Source: an uncultured Bacteroidales bacterium (GTDB lineage Bacteria; Bacteroidota; Bacteroidia; Bacteroidales; Muribaculaceae). From it: a stretch of 12,446 nt of DNA. The stretch lies in NCBI GenBank assembly GCA_900554715.1, contig USIN01000036.1, forward strand, positions 1 to 12,446, read 5' to 3'. The first letter of the stretch is position 1. Each line of letters opens with the position of its first letter. Position numbers and translations under genes: made by a program. Under the pieces are notes generated by a model. The model worked only from the letters and a program-made list of their open reading frames with translations, was not told where the DNA came from and did no database searches. This document shows, piece after piece, positions 1-6,362 of this stretch.

Positions 1-1040
1 ATTTCGTCCCAGGCGGCAAAACTGTTGAGGGTCGAGAAGTCGAGGGCCTCGATGCGCTCGCATATGGCAGTCTTGCCGGCTTCGTTCTCGGCCTCGCGGG
101 CTTTGCGGGCCTCGAAATATGTCTGATAGCGCTTGTTGATTTCGGTCGAGGCGTTTTTGAACGCATCCCAGATTTCCTCACGGAGCTCTTTAGCCACCGG
201 ACCTATGCGGCGCCATTTGTTGTGTAGTTCCTGAAGGCGGCGGTAGGCGACGATGACGTCTTCCTCGACGACGAGCTTGCGGGCTTCGTCAAGCAACAGC
301 TGTTTGCTGTCGAGGTTTTTCTTGAAGTCGTAGTCACGCAGTTCTTTGTTTATCTTGAGGTTGTCAGAGTAGCGTTCGCGGGCCTCCTGGAAACGTTTCC
401 ACACCGAGGTCTCGTCGACAGCGGGCACATCGCCGACCTGATTGAACTCATCCTGGAGCTCGCGATAGCGCGGGAAGGTGCGGTTGACGTTGTCGGTATC
501 CTCAGCCAGTGCGATAATTTCGGCTATAATAGCGTTCTTACGCTCGAGGTTGGCCTGACGCTCGGCTTCTTGTTCGGCCGCACGGGCGGCTTTGCGCTCG
601 CGCAGGGCGTTGAGACGGTTTTTAAGTTCGGCCTCTTCCTGAGTCTCGGTCTCGCCGAATGTCGCGAGGTCGTTGCCGTGTTCGACCCACAGAGCGCGCT
701 GAGTGTCGGTATATGCTTTGTGGAGCAGATTGAGCTGCTGCCTGAGTCTGCGTATCTCGTCGCTCGAAATGTCTGCCGGATCTTTTGCCTCGAGCTCGGC
801 GAGCACGGCACCGATAGTCTCATAGCTAAGGGCTTCAGACACTTTTTCATCGTTTTCTTCCTCGTCGAGAGCTTCAGTCATTTCGTCTTCTGCGGCTCTC
901 TCGGGATCGACAGCGTCATCACCGACAGTTTCAATAGTTTCTGATTCTGAGGCAAGATTTGCGGCTTCTTTTTTCTGAGCCGTTTCGAGAGTTTGGTCTT
1001 CAGCGGGGAGGTTTGCCGAAGACTTTTCAGGCATTTCCAT
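1..1040 (-). CDS. DUF349 domain-containing repeat protein (3' end outside window)
   Basis: The reading frame is open from the ATG at 1040 leftward to the edge: 346 codons, no stop, so the C-terminus is missing. Residues 1-70 are strongly acidic and low-complexity. Residues 135-175 are rich in R, E and A and look like a charged helix or coiled coil. At least two DUF349 repeats follow, at about 165-235 and 237-310, and a third begins near 315. The hallmark is clearest at 272-285, where the residues read LHNKWRRIGPVAKE. There is no signal peptide, so the protein is probably cytosolic. Full-length Bacteroidetes members usually carry more repeats, consistent with truncation by the window. The biochemical role of DUF349 is not established and I assign none. 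A second in-frame ATG at 1034 is an alternative start. The gene is divergent from the alcohol dehydrogenase gene. Confidence 0.88.
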   Translation of the reverse strand, partial: MEMPEKSSANLPAEDQTLETAQKKEAANLASESETIETVGDDAVDPERAAEDEMTEALDEEENDEKVSEALSYETIGAVLAELEAKDPADISSDEIRRLRQQLNLLHKAYTDTQRALWVEHGNDLATFGETETQEEAELKNRLNALRERKAARAAEQEAERQANLERKNAIIAEIIALAEDTDNVNRTFPRYRELQDEFNQVGDVPAVDETSVWKRFQEARERYSDNLKINKELRDYDFKKNLDSKQLLLDEARKLVVEEDVIVAYRRLQELHNKWRRIGPVAKELREEIWDAFKNASTEINKRYQTYFEARKAREAENEAGKTAICERIEALDFSTLNSFAAWDE

Positions 1041-1100
1041 AATTGCAAGGTTATTAATATATGTTTAACTGACAATCTGACGCAAATCAGATTATACCGC

Positions 1101-1108
1101 CAAATTTA
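1101..1108 (-). promoter_or_regulatory. Candidate -7 promoter element for the DUF349 gene
   Basis: Read on the minus strand the site is TAAATTTG, an exact match to the Bacteroidetes -7 consensus TAnnTTTG. It lies about 60 bases upstream of the start at 1040. The nearest upstream TTTG that could serve as a -33 element is 23 bases away, longer than usual, so the assignment is tentative. Confidence 0.4.
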
Positions 1109-1204
1109 ACAAAAAACTTTCAACTAACAGCCAAATTGTCAGATAAAATTCTGCATCGCCGCTTTCAGACGCCCGAAAACGCGCCGCAGCAGGGCTTTTT
1201 TTAT

Positions 1205-1212
1205 TAATTTTG
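1205..1212 (+). promoter_or_regulatory. Candidate -7 promoter element for the alcohol dehydrogenase gene
   Basis: TAATTTTG matches the Bacteroidetes -7 consensus TAnnTTTG exactly and sits directly after a T-rich run. Transcription would begin near 1219, leaving a leader of about 70 bases before the ATG at 1288. No clear TTTG -33 element is visible at the expected distance. Confidence 0.5.
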
Positions 1213-1238
1213 CGAAAGTTTAACTCTGTGCGAACAAG

Positions 1239-1255
1239 ACCGACCGTCTGTCGGT
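1239..1255. promoter_or_regulatory. Inverted repeat in the alcohol dehydrogenase leader, possible operator
   Basis: ACCGAC and GTCGGT form perfect 6-bp arms around the 5-base centre CGTCT. The dyad begins about 20 bases downstream of the inferred transcription start and ends 32 bases before the ATG. A 17-bp dyad of this shape suits a dimeric repressor such as a TetR-family protein, but it could also be a small RNA hairpin. No regulator gene is adjacent. Confidence 0.4.
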
Positions 1256-1287
1256 TAATATGTTACTAAAGTATAAAACAGGATACA

Positions 1288-2487
1288 ATGGAAAATTTCA
1301 CCTACTATTCTCCAACTCTATATGAATTCGGCCGCGGCGCCGAAGAGAAAGTCGGCATGCTCACTTTTCTGACAGGTGCCAAACGGGTGATGCTCGTCTT
1401 CGGCAAACACTATGTCAAGACCAACGGCCTCCTGGGACGAATCGAGAACTCGCTCCAGACAATAGGCATAGAATATGTCGAGCTGGGCGGCGTCGAGCCC
1501 AATCCCACCGACACGCTTGTTTATGAAGGAATTCGCCTCGCCCGCGACAAGGGCATCGACGGACTCATCGCCATCGGAGGCGGTTCGGTCATCGACACGG
1601 CCAAAGCCATTGCCGCCGGAGCATGTTACGACGGTGATTTCTGGGACTTTTTCATCGGCAAGCAGACCGTCACCAACGCACTCCCTGTCGGCGTGGTGCT
1701 CACCATCCCCGGCGCCGGCAGTGAAGGCTCAGGCAACGCCGTCATCACCAAAAGCGATACCCTCCAGAAACTGAGTCTGCGCACAGACAGCATTCTCAAA
1801 CCGCGATTCGCCATAATCAACCCCGAACAGACGTTCACCCTCACGGCATATCAGACGGCATGCGGCATCGTCGACATGATGTCGCACATCATGGAACGCT
1901 ATTTTTCGCCCACAAGCAACGTCGGCGTCTCCGACCGCATCGCCGAGGGGCTGCTGCTCGCCCTTGTCGACGAAGCGCCAAAAGCCCTTGCCGACCCGAC
2001 CGACTATCAGGCGCGCGCCAATATATGCTGGGCCGGCACTCTCGCGCACAACGGCCTTATCGGCTGCGGACGCCGCGAAGACTGGGTCTCGCACTATATG
2101 GAACATGAAATCAGCGCCCTCTATGGCGTCACCCACGGCGCCGGCCTCGCCGTCGTCATTCCGGCATGGATGGCCTTCATGGCCCACCACAAACCGTCGA
2201 AAGTCGCACGCTTCGGACGCCGCGTATTCGGGGTCAAGGCCAACGACGACCGCACGGCCGCCATCGACGCCGTCGCCTCGCTGAGAGCCTTCTTCAGCGC
2301 CGTGCTGCGGATGCCTCTGACGTTCAAAGGCCTCGGCATCGACGCCCCCGACATCGACACCCTCGTCGAACATCTACACAAGAACAAAGGCGAGACAATC
2401 GGCGGCTACTATAAACTGACATCAAAAGAGACACGCCAAATCTATACCCTCATGCTCGACGAAAGCGTGCAGACGGGGCAGGCTTAG
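1288..2487 (+). CDS. Iron-containing (type III) alcohol dehydrogenase, YqhD/butanol dehydrogenase-like
   Basis: This 399-residue protein has the length and layout of group III metal-dependent alcohol dehydrogenases, which reduce aldehydes to alcohols with NAD(P)H in the cytosol. The opening residues (ENFTYYSPT, then FGRGAEEKVG) are typical of the YqhD/BDH branch. The dinucleotide-binding signature IGGGSVIDTAK lies at 96-106. The metal site is complete by comparison with FucO/YqhD: D196, H200, H269 and H283, with H273 as the usual extra histidine. Residues 39-40 are G-K, where NAD-specific enzymes such as FucO carry Asp, so NADPH use is more likely (inference). A weak AGGA five bases before the ATG supports the start. 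The gene stands alone and converges on the YciO-like gene. The physiological substrate cannot be told from sequence. Confidence 0.93.
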   Translation: MENFTYYSPTLYEFGRGAEEKVGMLTFLTGAKRVMLVFGKHYVKTNGLLGRIENSLQTIGIEYVELGGVEPNPTDTLVYEGIRLARDKGIDGLIAIGGGSVIDTAKAIAAGACYDGDFWDFFIGKQTVTNALPVGVVLTIPGAGSEGSGNAVITKSDTLQKLSLRTDSILKPRFAIINPEQTFTLTAYQTACGIVDMMSHIMERYFSPTSNVGVSDRIAEGLLLALVDEAPKALADPTDYQARANICWAGTLAHNGLIGCGRREDWVSHYMEHEISALYGVTHGAGLAVVIPAWMAFMAHHKPSKVARFGRRVFGVKANDDRTAAIDAVASLRAFFSAVLRMPLTFKGLGIDAPDIDTLVEHLHKNKGETIGGYYKLTSKETRQIYTLMLDESVQTGQA

Positions 2488-2508
2488 GACTTGTTTAATA
2501 ACAGGCCC
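2487..2508. terminator. Possible shared bidirectional terminator hairpin
   Basis: The 21-bp gap between two convergent stop codons is almost entirely one dyad. GG-CTTGTT pairs with AACAGG-CC around a 4-base TAAT loop, with one mismatch and one G-U pair. Neither side has a good T-tract, so as an intrinsic terminator it is weak. Its position between convergent genes is the main support. Confidence 0.35.
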
Positions 2509-3120
2509 TTAATCTTCAAACACACCTTTACCCTCTCTGATAATCCCGGGCGAGGCAGAGTCGAGCAGACTGACGACAGTCGACCCCTCGGCGACACTCT
2601 CGCCCCCGTCTATTATGAGGTCGGCCATATTATCATAGGCCACGGCTATAGCCTCGGGGTCTACATTATTATATATGTCGCTGTCGACAGCTACGGAAGT
2701 CGACAGCAGCGGGACGCCGGCAGCCTCAGTGAGCGCCAACGTAATGGGGTTGTCGGGGATGCGTATGCCGACAGTCTTGCGGCCCTTGAAAACCTTAGGC
2801 AAAGCCGACGACGCGGGCAGCACAAATGTGAACGGCCCGGGCAGGTATTCTTTCAGATAAGCAAACGCGCGGTTGTCTATCTTAGCATATTCAGCAGCCT
2901 GCGACAGCGACGCGCAGACCACAGAAAGCAGCTGTTTGTCAGGGTTGATGCCTTTGAGGCGGCAGAGCTTTTCGACGGCCTTGTTGTTGAGAGCGTCACA
3001 CCCCAGAGCGTAGAGCGTGTCGGTCGGATAGATCACAATGCCACCCGAGCGGATGACATCGACGGCCTCGTCAATAAAACGGCTGTTGATCGAGCCGGGG
3101 TAAATTTTCAGCATCTTCAT
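2509..3120 (-). CDS. Sua5/YciO/YrdC family protein (L-threonylcarbamoyladenylate synthase-like)
   Basis: This 203-residue single-domain YrdC-fold protein is close in layout to E. coli YciO. Visible family motifs are YPTDTLYALGC at 31-41, PGPFTFVLP at 94-102, GIRIPD at 118-123, LSTS at 139-142, STVV at 180-183 and REG at 195-197. TsaC and Sua5 make threonylcarbamoyl-AMP from threonine, bicarbonate and ATP for the t6A modification of tRNA. The KxR pair of verified TsaC/Sua5 enzymes reads K56-G-I58 here, so the arginine is absent, as in YciO. It may therefore be a YciO paralogue of unsettled function rather than the cell's main TsaC. The start overlaps the stop of the upstream B3/B4 gene in an ATGA, implying translational coupling. 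An alternative start is Met3. Confidence 0.9.
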   Translation of the reverse strand: MKMLKIYPGSINSRFIDEAVDVIRSGGIVIYPTDTLYALGCDALNNKAVEKLCRLKGINPDKQLLSVVCASLSQAAEYAKIDNRAFAYLKEYLPGPFTFVLPASSALPKVFKGRKTVGIRIPDNPITLALTEAAGVPLLSTSVAVDSDIYNNVDPEAIAVAYDNMADLIIDGGESVAEGSTVVSLLDSASPGIIREGKGVFED

Positions 3121-3791
3121 GACTGACAGGCTTTGACGGTTTCAAAAGTGATATTCTCAGCTGCGGCATAGTCTTCGAGCAGACGGCGCGTGAGAGCAAT
3201 TATTTCGTCGTCGGGCATCTCGGGGCGATAGATGTTGATTGTCATGACAAGGTGTCGCGTATCCTCAGAGAGTTTCGTGCGGTCATTGTCGCTCGTCGGA
3301 GTCCCTACCCCGCCGACTGCGTCGCGGAAGACGGGCAGACAGGCGATATTGAGCTGTCCGCGGCCTATTGCCTCGTATGGTTCGCCCTCGCGCCCGACGC
3401 CAAGCGTCAGAGTGTCGCCGGCAATCCTGTCGCCGTCGAAGCCGCCAATCGAATGGCCGCAGCAGACCGACAGCAGATTGATCAGGTCGACCAGCGCCGT
3501 CGAACGATAGAGACCGAGCCCCTTGACCATGCGACGGCACAGCGCCTCGGTCGACGGGCGGTAGCGGTTAGGCTCCTTGCCGAGTCGCTTGTATGCCTCG
3601 CGTGTTCCGGCAATGCCCGGACGCTTGTTGATGTCGGCCATCTCGTGCAATTCCTTGAAACTCGACGCAAAAGACTCAATCTCGTTCCAAAGCCGGTCGT
3701 CGGTCGGCTGATTTCTGACATCTGCGGTCACAAATATCACTTTATAGTCAGGCGCCGCCTGCGCTATCTCATCTTCTATATTTATTTTCAT
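3117..3791 (-). CDS. Stand-alone B3/B4 domain protein (PheRS beta editing-domain-like)
   Basis: This 224-residue soluble protein resembles free-standing B3/B4 domains, the module that in the phenylalanyl-tRNA synthetase beta chain clears mischarged tRNA. Recognisable segments are PNRYRPSTEAL (74-84), a helix at 85-118 with VDLINLLSVCCGHSIGGFD, and a C-terminal stretch with DAVGGVGTPTSDNDRTKLSED (157-177) leading into a T-R-H strand. The frame is open upstream to 3866, but an exact TATATTTG promoter element lies inside that extension at 3809-3816, so I place the start at 3791 (MKINIEDE). The gene is first in a two-gene unit: its TGA overlaps the ATG of the YciO-like gene. A trans-editing or tRNA/amino-acid-binding role is inference. 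The domain also occurs in proteins of unknown function. Confidence 0.85.
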   Translation of the reverse strand: MKINIEDEIAQAAPDYKVIFVTADVRNQPTDDRLWNEIESFASSFKELHEMADINKRPGIAGTREAYKRLGKEPNRYRPSTEALCRRMVKGLGLYRSTALVDLINLLSVCCGHSIGGFDGDRIAGDTLTLGVGREGEPYEAIGRGQLNIACLPVFRDAVGGVGTPTSDNDRTKLSEDTRHLVMTINIYRPEMPDDEIIALTRRLLEDYAAAENITFETVKACQS

Positions 3792-3808
3792 TGTTCTGCC
3801 TTTTTCTG

Positions 3809-3816
3809 CAAATATA
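3809..3816 (-). promoter_or_regulatory. -7 promoter element of the B3/B4-YciO-like unit
   Basis: On the minus strand the site reads TATATTTG, an exact fit to the Bacteroidetes -7 consensus. It lies 17 bases ahead of the ATG at 3791, giving a very short leader. No matching TTTG -33 is evident. This element is the main reason for rejecting the longer upstream start at 3866. Confidence 0.6.
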
Positions 3817-3865
3817 GCACTTTCTCTTTTACCCTCAGCTCCTTGAAAAAAAATTTTAGCACCCA

Positions 3866-3879
3866 ACTAATTTTTTAGT
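3866..3879. promoter_or_regulatory. Distal operator-like dyad (ACTAA-TTTT-TTAGT)
   Basis: Perfect 5-bp arms ACTAA/TTAGT surround a 4-base T centre. The 14-mer is the exact reverse complement of the second dyad at 3896-3909, and the two centres are 30 bp apart, about three helical turns. The site lies upstream of the inferred -33 element of the M56 gene, and about 50 bp upstream of the -7 element of the divergent B3/B4 gene, so it could affect either. Confidence 0.6.
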
Positions 3880-3887
3880 CGAAAATA

Positions 3888-3919
3888 TTTGCACAACTAA
3901 AAAATTAGTTTTTACTTTG
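3888..3919 (+). promoter_or_regulatory. Promoter of the M56/TonB gene (TTTG -33, TTACTTTG -7)
   Basis: A TTTG at 3888-3891 is followed after 20 bases by TTACTTTG at 3912-3919, one mismatch from TAnnTTTG. Transcription would begin near 3925, with a leader of about 20 bases. The proximal dyad at 3896-3909 fills the spacer between the two elements, the expected place for a repressor to block RNA polymerase. Confidence 0.55.
3896..3909. promoter_or_regulatory. Proximal operator-like dyad (ACTAA-AAAA-TTAGT)
   Basis: This is the inverted twin of the dyad at 3866-3879, with flanking A and T that extend it to a 16-bp palindrome (3895-3910). Position within the M56 promoter suggests direct repression. 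A BlaI/MecI-type repressor is the natural candidate because M56 proteins usually work with one, but the binding protein is inference. Confidence 0.65.
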
Positions 3920-3944
3920 CGCCATACACTTTTCACCATTCGCT

Positions 3945-5243
3945 ATGGGACATCTGCTAAGCTATACATTATATTCAAGCCTGTTTCTGCTCGCCTCATA
4001 TCTGATTTATAAAATCATGCTAGCAGGCGAGAAGCAGACGGCGGTGAACCGCGTGATAATCTTCGGCCTCTATGCCGCGTCGTTCATTGCTCCGGCATTG
4101 CTCGCACACGGTGACGGCATCGCTGCCGAAGCCGCCGACACAATCGCGGCAGTCGATTTCGGTGAGCCCGAGGTGACGCATATCGGCACCGCTTCGTCAG
4201 ATCTCTTCACCGCTCTCATACTCGCCTATATAGCCGGCATGGCAGTAACGGCCATTCTCACGCTGGTCTCAGCGGTCAACATATTCATAATAATCAGCCG
4301 CGGCGACAAGGCGCCCCGCGCCGGTTATACTCTCGTCACCGTCGACGACGGCAAAACCGCTCCTTTCAGCTGGGGACGCTACATAGTCGCATCGCGCAGC
4401 GACATCGCCGAAGCCGGCGACATGATCATCGCCCATGAACTCGGCCACATCCGCAGACGCCACTGGCTCGACCTCGTCTTCGCCCGCATCGTCTGCGTCA
4501 TCGAGTGGTATAACCCCGCCGCATGGCTCATGTTCGACGAGCTCAAGGATGTACACGAATATGCCGCCGACGAATACGTCCTCGTCCACGGATTCAACGC
4601 GCGCCAATATCAGATGCTATTAATAAAAAAAGCTGCCGGCACTCGTTTCCAGGCGCTTGCCAACAGCTTCAATCACAGTAAACTTAAAAAACGTATCACT
4701 ATGATGTACAGTCAAAAAAGTCAGGGCGTGCGACGCTATCGCGCACTGGCCCTCATCCCGGCTCTCGCGCTGGCGGCGACCATCGGTCAGCTTCCGGCAG
4801 TAGCCTCAGTCGTCAACAGCATCGGAGCCGCTTCGGCCGGCCAGATCTTCGCCGCCTCCCCGGCCGGGGCCATGACGGCGGTCAACGCCTCCGGCGACAG
4901 CGAAATTACTAAAAATAATCAGCCCGAGCAAATAGCGACTTATCCCGGCGGCGAATCTGCGATGTACCATTATCTTGCCCAAAACGTCAAATACCCCGAA
5001 GAAGCGGCCAAAAATGACATCCAGGGCCGCGTGACCGTCAGATTTACTGTCAGGGCCGACGGATCGCTGACCGACTTCGCCGTCGTCAAGGGCGTTGACC
5101 CGGCGCTTGACAAAGAAGCCGTCAGAGTCATCAGCGGCATGCCCCGGTGGAATCCAGCCACTGTCGGCGGCAAAGCGGTCGAATCGACCTACACCATACC
5201 CGTCTCGTTCAAGCTCTCGGGAGACGACAACGCCAAAAAGTAA
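3945..5243 (+). CDS. M56 (BlaR1/MecR1-type) membrane metallopeptidase with C-terminal TonB domain
   Basis: This 432-residue protein joins a BlaR1/MecR1-like peptidase to a periplasmic TonB C-terminal domain, an arrangement common in Bacteroidetes. Membrane segments are predicted at about 5-26, 35-55, 86-118 and 266-290. The family motif FSWGRYIVAS (141-150) precedes the zinc site HELGH at 164-168, and E205 in HEYAADE is the likely third ligand. Residues 333-425 form the TonB_C domain, from YPGGESAMYHYL to TIPVSFKL. In BlaR1/MecR1 the peptidase cleaves a BlaI/MecI repressor after a signal. Here the penicillin-binding sensor is absent and TonB_C takes its place, so the signal is unknown. No BlaI-like gene is adjacent, although paired operators lie at the promoter. 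The gene appears monocistronic, ending at a strong hairpin. Confidence 0.92.
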   Translation: MGHLLSYTLYSSLFLLASYLIYKIMLAGEKQTAVNRVIIFGLYAASFIAPALLAHGDGIAAEAADTIAAVDFGEPEVTHIGTASSDLFTALILAYIAGMAVTAILTLVSAVNIFIIISRGDKAPRAGYTLVTVDDGKTAPFSWGRYIVASRSDIAEAGDMIIAHELGHIRRRHWLDLVFARIVCVIEWYNPAAWLMFDELKDVHEYAADEYVLVHGFNARQYQMLLIKKAAGTRFQALANSFNHSKLKKRITMMYSQKSQGVRRYRALALIPALALAATIGQLPAVASVVNSIGAASAGQIFAASPAGAMTAVNASGDSEITKNNQPEQIATYPGGESAMYHYLAQNVKYPEEAAKNDIQGRVTVRFTVRADGSLTDFAVVKGVDPALDKEAVRVISGMPRWNPATVGGKAVESTYTIPVSFKLSGDDNAKK

Positions 5244-5289
5244 CCCTCAACCACAATAATCTACAACATCCGATAAATCTAAACCAACA

Positions 5290-5320
5290 TCAACGCCGGG
5301 GCAGAACACCTCGGCGTTGA
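5290..5320. terminator. Bidirectional hairpin terminator between M56 and OmpA-like genes
   Basis: A 12-bp stem (TCAACGCCGGGG with CCTCGGCGTTGA, one G-T pair) closes a 7-base loop. On the plus strand a T-containing tail follows. It lies in the 102-bp gap between two convergent genes, so it probably serves both. The rest of the gap shows nothing notable. Confidence 0.8.
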
Positions 5321-5345
5321 ACATTCTGTTTTATGTCAGTTATCG

Positions 5346-6203
5346 CTATTTATCCGTATCGGGAGCCTTGTCGATAAGGTCGAGGAACTGGTCGAGTTTC
5401 GGAGTGATGATGATTTCCGTGCGACGGTTCTGCTGACGGCCATCCGCCGTGTCGTTGCTTGCGATGGGATTATACTCGCCGCGACCGCCTGCTGTCATGC
5501 GCGAGGGGTCGACACCGAAACGGTCCTGAAGCACCTGAACGACAGACGAGGCACGCAACGTACTGAGATCCCAGTTGTTGCGGATATTTGTGCGCGAGAT
5601 AGGCACATTATCGGTATTGCCCTCGACGAGCACGTCATAGTTCTTATAATCCTTGATTATCTTAGCTATTTTATCAAGAATGTTCATGGCCTGGTCGCTG
5701 ATCTGGTAGCTGCCCGACTTGAAAAGCATATTGTCGGCAAGCGAGATATAGACGACACCCTTGAGTACTTTGATATTCACATCTTTCATATCCTCGGGCG
5801 AAAGCGAACGGGTCAGATTTGTCGTCAGCACCATATTGAGCGAGTCTGACTTCGACTTGGCCTCGACAAGCTGTCGTATATACTTGTTCGAGACATTGAT
5901 TTCGTCGACAAGCTTCGAAATATTGGTGCCACCCTGGTTTATACTCTGCTCGAGAGCCGACTGGAGCGCCGTCACGTTCTTTTTCAGATCTTCATTCTGA
6001 GCCCTGCTCTGGTCGAGAAGCGCCTGGAGATTCTTCGCGTCAGACCGGCTGGCCGCAAGATCATACTGCGACTGCGCATAGTCTTTCGACATCGCATTAT
6101 ATTTGTCGTCAAGACGCGTATAGGTCTTTTTGCTCACGCAACCTGTCAGAGCCACGGCGCCGACAGCTGCAAACAGCATCATTCGTATTGCTTTCATAAT
6201 CAT
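5346..6203 (-). CDS. OmpA/MotB-like peptidoglycan-binding outer-membrane lipoprotein
   Basis: The 285-residue precursor has a signal peptide with lipobox LTGC, acylated at Cys22. Residues 30-125 are a long charged and glutamine-rich helix, probably a coiled coil spanning part of the periplasm. The C-terminal OmpA domain runs from about 148 to 267, with EGNTDNVPI (194-202) and NWDLSTLRASSVV (210-222). D198 and R217 are likely equivalents of the diaminopimelate-binding Asp and Arg of OmpA. The NVPI insertion and NWDLS spacing are MotB-like rather than classical OmpA. The protein probably tethers the outer membrane to the cell wall. No motor gene or MotA partner is near, so a flagellar role is unlikely. 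The start could also be Met3 (6197); the mature protein is the same. Confidence 0.92.
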   Translation of the reverse strand: MIMKAIRMMLFAAVGAVALTGCVSKKTYTRLDDKYNAMSKDYAQSQYDLAASRSDAKNLQALLDQSRAQNEDLKKNVTALQSALEQSINQGGTNISKLVDEINVSNKYIRQLVEAKSKSDSLNMVLTTNLTRSLSPEDMKDVNIKVLKGVVYISLADNMLFKSGSYQISDQAMNILDKIAKIIKDYKNYDVLVEGNTDNVPISRTNIRNNWDLSTLRASSVVQVLQDRFGVDPSRMTAGGRGEYNPIASNDTADGRQQNRRTEIIITPKLDQFLDLIDKAPDTDK

Positions 6204-6228
6204 TTCGTTTAAGTTTCAACATACTAAA

Positions 6229-6236
6229 CAACAATA
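6229..6236 (-). promoter_or_regulatory. Weak -7-like element upstream of the OmpA-like gene
   Basis: Minus-strand TATTGTTG differs from TAnnTTTG at one base and lies 25 bases before the start codon at 6203. No convincing -33 element accompanies it. Confidence 0.3.
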
Positions 6237-6286
6237 GAATAGATTAAGTTTACACATAACCGTCATGACATTTTTATATATTTTTA

Positions 6287-6316
6287 TTTGAAATTAAAAC
6301 ATTTTGCTTATATTTG
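6287..6316 (+). promoter_or_regulatory. Promoter of asnA (TTTG -33, TATATTTG -7)
   Basis: TTTG at 6287-6290, an 18-base spacer and an exact TATATTTG at 6309-6316 form the best Bacteroidetes promoter in the window. Transcription would start near 6322, giving a leader of about 25 bases before the ATG at 6348. This rules out the earlier in-frame ATG at 6288, which lies inside the promoter. Confidence 0.75.
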
Positions 6317-6324
6317 CCACATAT

Positions 6325-6362
6325 TATTAATCATAAAGTTAGCCATTATGCTATTAATCATA
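6325..6362 (+). repeat. Pair of 11-bp direct repeats flanking the asnA start codon
   Basis: TATTAATCATA occurs at 6325-6335, just after the inferred transcription start, and again at 6352-6362 within codons 2-5. The offset is 27 bp. It may be a duplicated regulator site or chance in A+T-rich sequence. Confidence 0.4.

Noticed and set aside
1171..1202. GCCC/GGGC stem followed by a run of T, resembling an intrinsic terminator
   Set aside because: The stem is only 4 bp with a 17-base loop, and no gene ends here because both neighbours diverge from this gap. The T-run is better explained as part of the promoter region.
1729..2373. Minus-strand open frame of 214 codons inside the alcohol dehydrogenase gene
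   Set aside because: The opposite strand carries the full metal-binding and cofactor motifs of the dehydrogenase. The antisense product resembles nothing.
2491..3126. Plus-strand open frame of 211 codons covering the YciO-like gene antisense
   Set aside because: The minus strand encodes a clear YrdC-fold family member. The plus-strand translation has no recognisable motif and reflects GC-rich codon bias.
3792..3866. Longer B3/B4 protein starting at 3866
   Set aside because: The extra 25 codons contain an exact TATATTTG promoter element and add no family similarity.
3252..3878. Plus-strand open frame of 208 codons opposite the B3/B4 gene
   Set aside because: It is antisense to a recognisable family protein and runs through the promoter and part of the operator region. 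No family features are seen.
6288..6347. Earlier in-frame ATG giving asnA a 20-residue hydrophobic N-terminal extension
   Set aside because: The extension overlaps the -7 promoter element at 6309-6316, and AsnA enzymes are cytosolic without such a leader.
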